Source of the DNA: Isoetes taiwanensis
Taxonomy: Eukaryota > Streptophyta > Lycopodiopsida > Isoetales > Isoetaceae
Length of the DNA: 64,000 nt
Assembly (NCBI GenBank): GCA_021234155.1
Contig: JAJEKV010000403.1
Coordinates: forward strand, 60,001 to 124,000
Direction of reading: 5' to 3'
The stretch's first letter is position 1; every line of letters starts with the position of its first letter. The translations under genes and the position numbers were made by a program. A model generated the notes under the pieces. The model saw nothing but the letters and a program-made list of their open reading frames with translations, had not been told where the DNA came from and ran no database searches. Below, piece by piece: positions 10,320-21,715 of the stretch.

Positions 10320-11059
10320 CTTTTCACCTACAACATAAGATTTTGCTATATTCAGAATTTAAGCATAGTGCACGTAACATGAATTGTTTAGTTTACCTGC
10401 AGTTTTACTTCTTGCTATCTTGATACTACCCATATCTGCATTGACACAATTGGTATCATAAGCAAATAAGAAATGTAAACACTTGATTCAAATTCAAGGG
10501 GAGATGTAGAGTAGATAGAGGCAAAATCTGAAGAAAAAACAATCAGATGCAAATCAAAATAGAACAAATGTTAATTACATGCAAGTAGATTTTTACTACA
10601 GGCAAACTTTCTGCCGATAATGTAACGACAAAATAGAAGTACATTAGTGTGCATAGCTATCAGAATGTAAAGGAAAACTAAATACTAAATTCAGATGCAT
10701 TTCAGAACATATGTAAAATGTAAAGAACAAAATATTTTATCAATACACCCTATCAAATACATCATTCAGCATTGAATGTAAAGGAAAGTCAAATACTAAA
10801 TTCATATGCATTTCGATCACATGTAAATGCAAATCTGATCATATGCAATACACCCTATTAATACACCTTGTAAAGGAATTCGAGAAAAGCACTTCATGGC
10901 ACATGTAAATGTAAAGAATGAAGCAAAATACATTTCCTCTTTACAGTAAAGACAAAACCACGCCAAATTAAATGCTAATACAGTTATGTACATGATGAAA
11001 ACTAACTACATCTAAGTACACTCAAACTAGTTATGTAATGAAAATAGAAATATATGTAC
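10320..11059. other. Probable intron, AT-rich
   Basis: This lies between exon-like blocks of the minus-strand gene. A small possible exon (GSIKIARSKTAG with a gtaaac donor) is seen near 10396-10435. Otherwise there are only repeated AT-rich words such as aaatgcaaatc and tcaaatactaaattca. Confidence 0.35.
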
Positions 11060-11768
11060 CTTCAGAAGGGATTCCTAAGCAGTGCCGCAGGTCCTCGGAC
11101 CATGAACAATCATGTACACATGTATTCGATCGTTGAAACCCCGTCAGATACAAGACAAAATAGACAATATGTATGACCACAAATTGGAGATATTACCATG
11201 GTCGAAGTCAAGGCAATCATTGTAGCTCGGGCCGCAAGTATTGGTAATATGTGAGAATGAAGCTCCCGCCTTCTTTGAGTATGGGAGGGCTGGAGGCCTA
11301 TCGAAGTCCGATCTTTCCAAATGCTTAGTCATCTCCTTTATTCTATTCTCACGGTTGGAATTAACTTCCATATCCTTGCTGATTTTTTCAATGGCAAAGC
11401 TTCTAATTCTTGCAAATCAGCCTTTAAACAATCAATGGGAATCATTAGAGCATCTAAGTCGGGTAATATAACTTGATTTCTCCTCCTCTAAATGGGATGC
11501 CAAAGCCATTTGCACATCAGTTGGCTTCCCGCTTGCTTTTAAACCTACCATAATGTTGAACTGCTCACATATTTTTGCATCTTTATTCTGCACAAAGTCT
11601 TGTCAAGAAGCTCTTATCACTCTCATGCTTCAACAGTTCAATTTCCATTGTTTTCCTTTTCTCTTTTAAAGTCTGTATTTCATCAAGCATGGAGGCAGAA
11701 TCTAATGCTCTTCTTTCCCTCCACCTTTTCATCATTTCCAACTGCTGCCCCAATTCTACCTGAGGCAT
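11060..11768 (-). pseudogene. Coiled-coil region of the decayed gene, several frameshifts
   Basis: Reading down the minus strand from 11768, the frame gives VELGQQLEMMKRWRERRALD and LKEKRKTMEIELLKHESDKS, a strong heptad-like coiled coil. After one-base shifts near 11585, 11460 and 11400 it continues as ASHLEEEKSSYITRL, LKADLQELEA and ISKDMEVNSNRENRIKEMTK. It then reads HITNTCGPSYNDCLDFDHG, and after another shift CSWSEDLRHCLGIPSE before a gtacat donor. Each segment looks coding on its own, so the frameshifts are probably real decay. A coiled coil upstream of a Ulp1-like domain would suit a transposon-derived or SUMO-protease-like protein. That link is inference. Confidence 0.45.
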
Positions 11769-11891
11769 ACATTTAATAGCTTTAACATTGCAAGACTTTA
11801 CTGTAGCTAATTATGTCAGGTCAGATTCTTTTTGAGAGCCTTTTGAATGAAGACTTGCACTTGCTTTCACCTCATCCCAATCAATGCTTAC

Positions 11892-12283
11892 TCATTTGTA
11901 ATGAAGTGCATATGCTCGAGCAAAATACAATGGAATGTGATGATTTGCAATGTCCTTCCTACAAAAAACGTGCTCATACACAGAAAAAAAATTTGACATC
12001 CAAATAGGCTTAATCCTGCACTCTTGATAACCCCTAACAGCAGGGGCTTCAGAATCCCAAACATCCTGCACTATTTGCACTAGCCCTGGAAACATGCTAT
12101 CAAAATAGTTGTTCTAAGCCTCGATGCTTAGCTTGTCAAACTCGGGCAAGAAGACCTCCCGATCCAAGAAGACCCACTCTTGAGTTTTGGTGGCGATTCT
12201 AGTGGGAGATCTTGGCATGGGCTTCTGAGTTTGTTGCGAGGAGATTTCCTTGGAGATGTCTTTGTTCCAAGCTGCTTCGTCAT
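11892..12283 (-). pseudogene. N-terminal part of the decayed gene with an in-frame TAG
   Basis: From an ATG at 12218 the minus-strand frame reads MPRSPTRIATKTQEWVFLDR and EVFLPEFDKLSIEA, then TAG, then NNYFDSMFPGLVQIVQDVWD, GYQECRIKPIW and SNFFSVYEHVF. The TAG again replaces what would be a natural CAG (Gln). A second ATG at 12283 opens a different frame, MTKQLGTKTSPRKSPRNK, that soon stops. No family is recognised. Confidence 0.4.
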
Positions 12284-12327
12284 GATCTCTTCCCTGGTGC
12301 TTCAGCTCTCTGAAAATGCAAGCTTTT

Positions 12328-12395
12328 GGCTATGGAGGTCCTGATCTTGGCTATGGAGGTTCGAATATGGATGTCAAGCTTTTCGGCTATGGAGG
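12328..12395. repeat. Three copies of ggctatggaggt
   Basis: The 12-mer occurs at 12328-12339, 12349-12360 and 12384-12395, upstream of the minus-strand start codons. It may lie in a 5' leader (on that strand cctccatagcc), or be a chance GGYGG-type coding repeat on the plus strand. Confidence 0.6.
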
Positions 12396-12591
12396 TTCGA
12401 GCGGGAGGGAGGTTGAACAGAGAGCGGGAGGAGAGTTCAAAATTATTTGCCCTATTAATGATTCATTCCAAGAATAATAATTTCTGGGGGGTAGGGATTT
12501 CCTTACATTTTGAATTTGTAAATGTAAAATACTGGCACTTTTTTTGCCCACCCTTTCATGCTTCTGCTGGTCAGAGAAAGTTTGCTGCAAC

Positions 12592-13520
12592 CGCCTTCTC
12601 AGGTTGTCTAGAGTGAGCTTTTCCTGGATGTGAACTTGATTGCCGTAAGTTTTGAGCCATCGATACTCTTAGCTGAATGTATCTACTAGTCCATCCAGTC
12701 AAATTGAGTAGTTGGCATAGGAATTCTATTTTAGATCTGTTCAAACTCATTCATAAAATCAGCATGATCTAAGAGAGTTGTATTGAGCTTGAAAACGAAT
12801 TCTTCTTGGTAATGGAATTACTCTTAATCTCCAAAAACTGAGGGAAATGGTAAGATAACATAAAGCCATTAAGATTCGAGACTACCACTGAAATTCCAAA
12901 GATTCTCAGTCAAATAAAATTCTATCATGAAGATAATGAATAGGATCATCGAGCCTTTGATTGAACCAACTATAAATATGAGGCTGAGTCCTAGCTAATT
13001 TAAGATTATAACTAGACATCAAATGAGACTAGGAATTATACTCTTGGTTGGACAGAGGCCTAAAATTGGTGCTCTTCATATAATCATAAGTGACCATATT
13101 AAAGTCCCCAGCCATCACACAATTATTTAAACTAAATCTGATAGTATGCCAAAAAAGAAATCTATCACCTGGCTGGTTGAAGGCATGAATGTTGTCAAAG
13201 GCAATTCTGATATTACCAACATCTCCATGAAGAATTTGTCATCTACCTCCATTGTCATGTATCATCTGAATATTGGACAGATTTAAATTGTCCCTCCAAG
13301 CAATTAAGGTACCTGCAGAAGTATTGTTTGCTTTGATGGCCCAAAGCCTAAATTTTGAAGAAAGACCATTAGATAGCAACCTTTCAAATTCATCATCATA
13401 AATTTTGTGTTCTTGAAAAAAAAAATATCAAAAGCTATGGAAGAAAGATAGACATCGAGCCAGTCATGTTTTGCATTGGAGTTGATACTTGAAGATTCCA
13501 AGAAAGGCATCTGAAGTTAA
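12592..13520 (-). mobile_element. LINE endonuclease domain remnant (L1-like, here LINE-A)
   Basis: On the minus strand the AP-endonuclease domain of an L1-type LINE is readable through several stops and shifts. It reads QEHKIYDDEFERL, GTLIAWRDNLNLSN, NIHAFNQPGDRFLFWHTIRF and the key MAGDFNMVTYDYMKS, where GDFN carries active-site residues. The part after it (HIYSWFNQRLDDP) and a linker-like end (LRRRLQQTF) lead toward a reverse transcriptase that is missing. LINEs usually lose their 5' end, so loss of the 3' part here implies a later deletion. Confidence 0.7.
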
Positions 13521-14849
13521 TATCCATAAAAGAGAGCTTTTTTATAGACCCTGGAACTCATCATACTCAATATACTTAGGGACAAAATTGTTGGATAAGT
13601 CATTCTCATAATTGAAGTTGTCCCAGAACTCTTCCTCATTGTGACTATATTCCATAATGATATTGTCGGGCTAGTCATCCTTATTTTCGATAATCTCAAC
13701 TTCGACCTGGTCATCCCTATCTTTTACAATCTTAACTCTGCCCATCTTGAAGGGTTCAACAATCATAGGCCAGGAGTGCTGATCTGGATTAGGGATATCA
13801 TTATGATTTACATGAGCATAGCTGGATTCCCCAATCACTTTAGCCTTATCATTCTTATCAATTCTGATCCCACTATTACTTTTGGGCATGGTAGTCATTC
13901 CCAATATTAGGATGAACTTCAATTTTTTCTTTATCTTTGGGCTTGCTAGTAGGAGTCTTGGAGTAAGCTGACGTCTAAAAAGGTGTCAGAGTCAATTTTG
14001 ATGCCAATATGTTTTTCCCCAACTGAGTCAATTTCCTTAATAATATAGAAAGAAGGAAAATCTGTTTGGGGAATGGATAACCTCCCCTAAGCAATTAACA
14101 ATGGCCCTCAAGTGAGTATAATGTCTCTATGGTGGCTGTCCCTGCACAGAATTTGAAAAGTTTTAGCCTCTAACTTAAGAATGGAGAGAATGGGGATATT
14201 AATCACTTTACTCAAACAATTCTTAACGTCCACTAAACTAGAGCAAGTCAGAAGAAAGTGAATAAGAACACCATTGTTAGCATATTTTATCCCTACAGCT
14301 TTGTCCTTAATAGCAAAAAGATCAACCATGGACCCCTTATTTTATTATTTAAATTATTTTTTAGTCATTTTTTTCCATGGGATCCAGTCGTTATACATAA
14401 AAGAATTTAAAAGAGCATTTTTGACAGAGGTAATACCATTGATCTTGTCATACTTGCCCATGATCAGGATCTTGAACCGCAACGGAGTCCGAGATTTTGG
14501 CCGCAGTTCTATCAATATTTAAGTTCATCAACCGGGAACAATTTGAGCAGGGGCACTTGCTTAATTCTCGAGGGTTGAAACATGCATTTGAGTCACAGAT
14601 AATGTAGTTTTTAGTCAGTTCCAACTTGTGAAGAGTAGTTTCGTGCTTCACTTCGGTCCCTTTGAGTTTCTGTGTCGTAATGAGAGAGACATTATCTTTT
14701 TTGAATTTCTCTTTGAACTTAACAATTTTATGGTCATCAGCTCCCTCCCAAACCCAGACCAGCCTAAATGACGCTTTATATTTCCATTCCAAAAAGCTTG
14801 AGATAGAAATGAAGCGGCAAGGCGGCAACCTGTGCGGCTCGGACGGCAA
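13521..14849 (-). mobile_element. ORF1-like part of the same LINE remnant
   Basis: Minus-strand frames directly upstream of the endonuclease read as pieces of one protein. These are DDHKIVKFKEKFKKDN, CFNPRELSKCPCSNCS, GVLIHFLLTCSSLVDVKN, FQILCRDSHHRDIILT and GRVKIVKDRDDQVEVE. A Cys-rich patch and basic regions would suit the RNA-binding ORF1 of an L1-type element. The assignment rests mostly on position; the motifs themselves are weak. Several stops and shifts break it. Confidence 0.45.
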
Positions 14850-14877
14850 GAAGAAAGAGGACCGCCCCTCTTTCTCT

Positions 14878-14909
<32 letters not shown>
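14878..14909. repeat. (CTAT)n microsatellite
   Basis: About eight tetranucleotide units in a row. It lies close to the presumed 5' end of the minus-strand LINE. Confidence 0.9.
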
Positions 14910-16420
14910 ATCCGGCATTATTGCACCATCCATAATCGAATCCCTTTTCTCTGGTGCTAGCCAGGGTTTGCTCCCTTGGATACAAAACCTGTTTCTTCAT
15001 CAGAGGCTGTTGATTTCGTGATTCTTGGGCTGCTTTAAGGCGAACTCCCTAGTTCTCACAAGATAAAACCACTAACGTGGTATTTTGTTCTAATGCTTCA
15101 GGTAAGAATGCTGATCTTCTACAAGCATAGTGGAGATTTACAAGTTAGCAATAAAGTTGCATTTAATTAAAGTGGATCAGATCTTGACGTTTGGGTCCAT
15201 TTGACATCATACACCAAGAACTGGGCCATTTATTCTCCTCATAAATATTACAAGCCACGAGTTGAGAAAGTTTTCAAGCTTCTCAATTTTATCTACCCTC
15301 ATACATTGCTATAGCGTGGAGGTTGCTCATGGCTTTGTCCATCTCCCTTTTGGGGATCTTGTGGGTCTTGTCCTTTGAAATGTGACAAGTTGGATATGAT
15401 CATACCACACACTCCACCAATTCCCTCCTTTGAAGCCCTATAAATACCCTTTTGTGTGTTGTGTCTTTCACACCTTTGACCTGCCCCCTCCTCGACTTGG
15501 GCACTAGCTCTAAGGCGTCTGCCAGCAGCTCCAGCGATGCCATAATTCTCATGCCTCACCATAGCCACTCACCTTATAATCCCCCCCCCCCCCAATATGC
15601 TTTACTAGCTATAGTCTTTTTATTCGTCAGTCAAAATGTCTTAGGAACTATAGCGGTATGTTCTCTTTGGATGGATGATCTAGATTTATGATCTTACTTT
15701 TAAAGCTCTATCAAAGCATCTCATGGAAAGGATCTCGTAGTTAGAACCTTGGTTGCAGGATTAGCATGCATCTGTTAGTATGCTCCTAGTTCTAGATGCG
15801 TTGAACCTAATTTGGCTCCCAAGTCAAGCCCGCGCGTGATCTTCATGGACCAATTCGGGGATTGCCACAAGCTGTCTAGAAGCGCCATGCAAGAATCTAG
15901 TCCAACTAGCACCAACATGCTCCATTTGCTTAGTTGGGAATGTCCAAAAGTACGGACCAAGATTGGCTTGGAGTTTATAATCCAGATTTGCGCACTCAGT
16001 TCCTAGGTTGAATCGTGTCCGGCAGGTCCATAAAGCTATTTGAACCTATGGATACCAAAGGATCCCTAGACTTTATGCACAGTTGGATGGCCGAGGTGTA
16101 TGCCTTGGCGAGGCTTGTATTATTGGAGATAGTTCTATGCGCACTGTGGTCGTCAAACTCTAAATCTCGCCTCTGGTGTCCATGGTTGATGCTATCCTCA
16201 CATGGCTTGGGAGAGGGCTAGACGGAAGTGGAACCCTAGCCTTATTGCATCTAACTGGGCAACAAGTCAGTATGTATTCTTGTCATAGAAAAGGCGACGA
16301 GCCTCAGTATCCAAACTCCTTCGTAGGAAGTATCTAACAGTAAGCTAGAACGTGCATTGGCATACTCTGAAGGTAAGATGGTTTAACCTCTTCTCTATCT
16401 AGCTTAAGTGTGTTTCCTTC
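14910..16420. other. No gene recognised; includes a C13 run
   Basis: Only short open frames occur and none looks coding. A run of 13 C lies at 15581-15593. The region may hold LINE untranslated sequence or unknown degraded repeats. Confidence 0.4.
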
Positions 16421-17524
16421 GGTATTGGCAGGGCTCGATTGCATATTCTTCTACCTACATATAGTTCATCTCATTTGAGCCGGGTGTATTTCATCAATAC
16501 CCTTGACTAATGAAACATACAAAGTAATTGCAAAGAGTTTTATATTGTGAGATTGAAGAAGATCCTGATTGTTAAGGTTAGTGCAATTCAACTTGCTTTT
16601 CTTCCTACTACATGAAATATTTTGATAATTCCTTGGGAGCCAATGAGGAACTACACTGGAATAGACTCTCTAATTGCAAGTGTGTGCTGCTTAAACTTGA
16701 TTATAGAAGGGCTTTTGATTAAAAACATGTCTATAGGGCATGACACGTGGGTTTCCAAAATAACTTAAATCAATAAGGTTCATGGCATAAATGAGCTTGC
16801 ATCCTCTGCAGTGCTTGTTATTGGTGCACCTTCTCAAATGTTTTCATGTGCTACAGGGGTGAGACATAGGCGCCCCCTTGCCCCATATTTATTTCTAACA
16901 GTTACAGAGATGCGAATGAAGGTTTGAAACTACATGATAATCTAAGTGATTTTGCATCATGCTCTTTTGTCTTTTTGAAGGACATTGATGCCATTTTGCA
17001 GAAGTTTTCTTAATGTTATGCCAGTTCTTGATCATGCTATAGGAGTGGTTTTAAATAGAGATAGATGGTTGATAATTTCTGAAACATGTAAACAAGACAT
17101 TAGTGGAATGAAAGTGTTGGATAAGAGTGAAGCAAATAAGCTTTTGAGTCTTCTTTTAGATTTGAAAATGAACCTTCAAGGTTTATGGGTTCCATTGGTT
17201 ACATAGTAAAGAAAAAATTAATTGCTCATACGTCCACTAACCTTAACACTGACTGGAAAAGTGGAAATTATAAATTCTATTATTTGCATGTTTTTGGCTC
17301 CCTCTGCAATGGTAGAAACAAATCTTTATATGGAAATTTTGAAAGGCTATAAGAAAGTTTATGGCAATGATTTCACAAAGTTGGTTGGCCCAATCCTCGA
17401 AGGCAATAAAACAGTTGGATGGTTTAAGCTTCAAATACTATATAAACAGGCTAAAGGTCTAACAGCAAAAGTGGCATGGAGAGCTCTTAAAGGTGGTACC
17501 TCCCTCACTGGAATGAGCAAGCCA
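16421..17524 (+). mobile_element. LINE reverse transcriptase remnant (L1-like)
   Basis: Around 16670 the plus strand reads KCVLLKLDYRRAFD, the RT block usually seen as LKLDFxKAFD. Near 16855 it reads GVRHRRPLAPYLFL, equivalent to GVRQGCPLAPYLF. After shifts the frame gives HAIGVVLNRDRWLIIS and LTLTGKVEIINSIICMFLAP, matching the C-terminal RT region with LxGKxxxIN. Stops and frameshifts are frequent. The element is then interrupted by a LINE-B piece. Confidence 0.7.
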
Positions 17525-18225
17525 CTTGGTTCTCCAGACGGGATGTACAGGAACAAAGGGGTGCATACATGTGCATAACAATGAGGATCACAATCGCCTG
17601 AAACAGTATCTGGACGCATGTTTTCAAAGTAAGCTTTGGGTGTACGTTGCTTTGGAGTTAGTAAAAATGTTCGACTACAAAAATCAGATTAATCTCGACA
17701 CTTGTCGAGGGTCCACTGCAGTACCTATTATCAATGATAAAGCATAAAGCAATTGCTTCCATTCGCACAGGAGCACACCAATTCAGAATTGAGACAAGCA
17801 GATGGGCTTGGGAAGAGCGAGAACGGAGGGTTTGTCAGTGCTGCCAGTTAAGAGTCATTGAAAATGAGGACTATACCCTTCAACATTGCCCAACATTTGC
17901 ATCTACCTGGATATGCTATGAAGGGTTGGTTCCATCTAAACCCACCGTTACATGTAATGATGAAGACACATGCAGTAGGAGCACTGGCATCTTACATCTA
18001 GGAGATATTGGACATATTGGCTCGACTATGCCCTTGATCATCACATAGCCATGTACAAATGTAAAGTTTGTCAGCAAGCATATTCTTGCTAAGATTTTTC
18101 CGTTGAAAAATCCTTCGGGACGAGGGTTTTTTAATCTTGGACAGTAATAGACTGATGTCCTTTGTTTCTTTGTTTGAGTCCCATAGGGCACTTGGTCTCT
18201 ATGGATAATAAAATCCAATTCCATT
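17525..18225 (+). mobile_element. 3' fragment of LINE-B, inserted in the L1-like remnant
   Basis: The frame gives GVHTCA, NRLKQYLDACFQSKLW, ASIRTGAHQFRIETSRWAWE and VCQCCQLRVIENEDYTLQHC, a C-terminal zinc-knuckle of the zf-RVT kind. It then enters a 3' hairpin (18093-18136), the terminal block (cccatagggcacttggtctc) and an irregular (aattc)n tail. Similar pieces occur at 21.7-23.7, 28.2 and 36.7-37.7 kb. Confidence 0.75.
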
Positions 18226-19020
18226 CGACTCAATTCTTAAATTATTTAGATATTGGATTTTCAAATCTAAGCCTATGGGTAGCAAAGTGCTTGCAATTGA
18301 TTCTGTATTTTGTCAATTTGATCTTGGATCCAACACATCTGAAATTCTACGGAGAATATTTAGATCAAAGAAGAGCTAGCTCCCTGCTTCAAAGCCGATT
18401 CTATTGAATATATTTTGGCATTATAATATTATATCTAGACTAGATAAAAATATTCCCTTGCTCTAATTCACCTCAAGGAATATCTGGAATGGACTAATTC
18501 GGGACCTACCACCATTCAAACTCTACAAAGATAATAGTGGCCTGAAGTGGAAATTAGAACTAAGGGTTCTGATTTAGAGAAAAGGACCTACCAAAACTTG
18601 ATGCAGGGACTTAAAGGTAGAACGTGAACTGAAGGCAAGCCTTAACTAGAACTTCTCTGATGACCAAATGATCCCAATAATGAGAGTTGGATGGAAGCTT
18701 TATTGTGCTAGCTTTTCAGATGTCTTACTAAATAAGAGTCTATCCTGCAATTAGAAAGAGAACACAAATCTCTCAAATCTATGCCCATGCACTATGCGGG
18801 CATGGAGACTAATGCTCACATTTTCCAATGCCAAGACTTGGATTGGAGGATGTGTGCATTCTAGGATATTTAGACCAAGACATATGGACCACTCAAAACC
18901 CCTTCACTGATTGGAATAAAATCAGTAATTTGGCATAAAGCATGCTTTTAAAACACGCCACCTTGAAACGACAATAGGATCTGGATTATGATAGAGCGTG
19001 GGATGGAGCTCGATCATATC
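18226..19020 (+). mobile_element. C-terminal remnant of the interrupted L1-like LINE
   Basis: After the LINE-B piece the plus strand shows PTHLKFYGEYLDQRRAS and later METNAHIFQCQDLDW, which fits the zf-RVT zinc-binding end (ET.AH.F..C). It is the likely continuation of the RT at 16421-17524. Stops are frequent. Confidence 0.5.
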
Positions 19021-19039
19021 AAGGCCTATTCCAATTCTT

Positions 19040-19199
19040 TGTGCCAACTTTGAGTGATGTTAATGGACTATTTCATAATGCCTAATTGGCCTATTCCATT
19101 TTTGTGCTAATAATGAAATTGTGCCAACTTTGAGTGATGTTAATGGACTATTTCATAATGCCTAATTGGCCTATTCCATTTTTGTGCTAATAATGAAAA
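19040..19199. repeat. Near-perfect tandem duplication, two 80-base units
   Basis: gtgccaactttgagtgatg starts at 19041 and again at 19121, and the units match throughout as far as I can see. It is a recent local duplication in non-coding sequence. Confidence 0.9.
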
Positions 19200-19538
19200 T
19201 GTCCTTTGATGAGGACAACCGGCAGGAATTGATGAAGCTAAAAAGAGCTACGGTTGCTTCCAAAGCCTCAAAGAATTTTTAACCATTTGATTAGCCTTGA
19301 CTGCTTTCGTCCCTCTCCAGGCTAGAGGAGTCATGAAGATATAACCATGGATTACCTCTTTGCAATAATGGCCAGCCAGCAAACTTTTCTGTTCCTTTTC
19401 TGTTAAGCTCTTGATTTTCTTCCAACTTCTTTTGAACCTGGTTATAAGCACATTGATAAGATTATAACTTAACTATGACTTATTGAAGTAAAGAAAAAAA
19501 ACATATGACGCAATCTGGCTGCTGATCGCTTGTATTAG
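19200..19538. other. No gene recognised
   Basis: A minus-strand open frame (MLITRFKRSWKKIKSLTEKE) covers 19248-19451 but does not match the missing helicase C-terminal lobe. It may be a decayed exon or chance. Confidence 0.3.
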
Positions 19539-20740
19539 TGCTGTGCTGACACCTGCGTGATATCCTCATTTGCCCTTCCAACTTCACCTACAGTGACCCT
19601 TACAGTGACCCTTACGGTGTCTGTTAATATTTCCCTAGCTAGCCTTTCTACTTTGCGTGGCATTGTTGCCGAGAAAAGCAGCGTTTGACGATCAGGCCGG
19701 ACAATTGATCTAATCTGTGGCTCAAAGCCTAAGTCAAACATACGATCTGCTTCATCAAGAACAAGGTAAGTGGCCCTTAGCATGGTCAAAGCTTTCATTT
19801 TTAGCATATCAATAAGCCTCCCTGGAGTAGCAACCACAATCTCACATACTGATTTTAGTTCCTTGAACTGTTCAAACTTGGACATTCCGCCATAAATGCC
19901 AGAAACTCGAATACCATAATATTTTGCAAACTTTTTTGTTTCAGTATAAATTTGTTGAGCCAACTCCCGAGTAGGAGCACAGATAACACCAACTGGGCCC
20001 TCCCCTTTTCCAAGTTCAGCTTGATCCATTATATGCACAAGCATTGGCAAGACAAAAGCAGCCGTTTTTCCAGATCCTGTCTTTGCTATTCCAATAACAT
20101 CTCTACCAGATAAAACAATTGGAAGTGCTTGAGACTGAATAGGAGTTGGCTTCTCATAACCTTGTTTGTTTATTGCAGTCATCAACTGTTGGTCAAAGCC
20201 CAAGTCCTCAAATTCCTTAATAGGGCGTGGAACATCAAATCCCGATACTTTGATCGACAAGGATTGTCTATATGCAGTAACTTCTTCCTCAGTCATACCT
20301 AAATTCAACTTCCAAAATTGTGTTAGTTAGTTTAACAAAAACTTCCACAATTCAAATCATATTATGAAGCCACCTAAACAAAGACATATGTAAATAGAGA
20401 GAGATTAAGAGCAGCTTACTAGTAATAGAAGTAGATTCCTTGTAGAAATCCTTATTAAAAGGTTCATAATCAATTTGACCATGATCCAAAGCTGGAATAG
20501 GCTCAATCTTTTTGCGGTCTACTGTAATAATTAGATTATCATAATCTACTTGCCCGGCATCCACTGCTTTTGCAGTATCATAAACCTCTTCATCAGAATC
20601 ATAGCCAGCATGCAAAGCTTCGGCTGCCAAAGAAAGCCCAACATCTTTACGGGCACTCAAAAAACTCTCCATTGGATCATCTTCTTCCTCCTGAAGGATG
20701 TCCTGCCTCTTCTTAGTAACTGCAAGGGCCTTGTTCACTT
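19539..20740 (-). pseudogene. RH24: DEAD-box RNA helicase fragment, DDX42/RH24 type, N-terminal lobe
   Basis: Exon 20420 to about 20740 encodes RQDILQEEEDDPMESFLSAR, DSDEEVYDTAKAVDAGQVDY and IDYEPFNKDFY, the acidic N-terminal extension of plant RH24. A 121-base GT-AG intron (20299-20419) joins it in phase to exon 19539-20298. That exon carries the Q motif (YEKPTPIQSQALP), motif I AKTGSGKT, Ia PTRELAQQI, Ib TPGRL, II VLDEAD and III SATM. The product is an ATP-dependent RNA helicase lobe linked in other eukaryotes to splicing. Two oddities are seen. Three residues (GQI in relatives) are missing after PQIRSIV, and a 12-base duplication gives RVTVRVTV. The frame ends soon after NEDITQ; motifs IV-VI are not found, so the gene is truncated or its next exon lies beyond the window. 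Confidence 0.8.
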
Positions 20741-20810
20741 GAAGACTGCAAGGGCCTTGTTCACTTCAAGTGAACAAGGCCCTTGCAGTTACTAAGAAGA
20801 GGCAGGACAT
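20698..20810. repeat. Perfect 46-bp inverted repeat at the start of the helicase exon
   Basis: Bases 20698-20743 are exactly complementary to 20765-20810. The 21-base spacer is itself a third copy of part of the arm (ctgcaagggccttgttcac). The arms carry coding sequence for NKALAVTKKRQD, so a piece of exon was copied in inverted orientation. Snap-back repair or replication-fork template switching would do this. Confidence 0.92.
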
Positions 20811-21670
20811 TCTAGAAGGAAGATAAAAAAAGGACATTCATAGAAAACAGCAGCAAGGCAAATAAAAGAGAAGGCAAATACCTGCTGCTCCTCACAAAAT
20901 CTGTTATGCAGTTGCAGTAGAAGGTCGGCTAACAGCTGCAGAATGTTTGAGATGAGCAGAAAATGAACGAAGATGAGCAAACAGCAGAGAAGTAGAAGAA
21001 AAACAATTCTATAATTCTGAAAATGAAATGCCATACTTAAAGGCTTCATAACTTGCCTATTTTCAAGACAGACATTCCTCAAATGGAGATGGAAGCCTAG
21101 TGCAGCTACAAAGCATTTTGTTTTATGCTCTACCAGGAGTCTTTTGGCCATGGTTGTTGACAAATGTGCAAGCCATGAACTCTGAAACCACCAAGGGATA
21201 CTATAATCTGCTAAGAAAATATAAAATGTATCTACTGGTCTAATGCTATATATCTGTAACAAATCGCGAAACAAAACCTGCAATCATATGAAAAAGGAAA
21301 TGCTCGGAAACATATAAAATGAAATCAAAGAAACCTTCTAGAATTGATGTTGCATTTGCAAGTACAGATTGCTTCTAAGAGAGCACAATAAGAAAGTGCA
21401 GCAAAACACGTTTCAAGCTTGCTTCATGGCAAAACAATTGAAACGTACTGGAATGAGTACCTGGAAGTAACAGACCTTACCTTGCGAAAATGAAGCGAGA
21501 TGGAGTGAGTAGCGCTGCTGCAGCCAGCCGAATCGAAGCAGGTCGATGCATTCAGGCGGCCGTTTGCACCAGAGCCGCCAAGAACACACGGACGAAAAAA
21601 AAAACAGAGGGAAAAATTGGTCTAAAAAATGTCGACCCAAAATAATACGTGATTTAACGTTATTTTTTGA
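20811..21670. other. Flank of the inverted repeat; possible first exon on the minus strand
   Basis: A minus-strand segment near 21480-21600 ends in TTTTCGCAAG|gtaaggtc, a strong donor, and could be a 5' untranslated exon of the helicase gene or a copy of it. A long open frame at 20792-21283 is hydrophobic and irregular and I do not accept it as coding. Confidence 0.3.
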
Positions 21671-21714
21671 GATAACGAATAACGCGTTATCCCCAAATTG
21701 ATAACGCGTTATCT
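21671..21714. repeat. Palindromic repeats around ataacgcgttat
   Basis: GATAACGCGTTATC at about 21701-21714 is a perfect 14-base palindrome. AATAACGCGTTATC just upstream shares its ATAACGCGTTAT core. They lie directly beside the 5' end of a LINE-B copy. Confidence 0.8.
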
Positions 21715-21715
21715 T

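Noticed and set aside
15299-15691. Overlapping 80-90 codon frames around the C13 run
   Set aside because: No domain, no splice support, and overlap on opposite strands.
20792-21283. 163-codon hydrophobic minus-strand frame
   Set aside because: Irregular, with overlap into the fold-back; no membrane-protein family recognised and no conserved motif.
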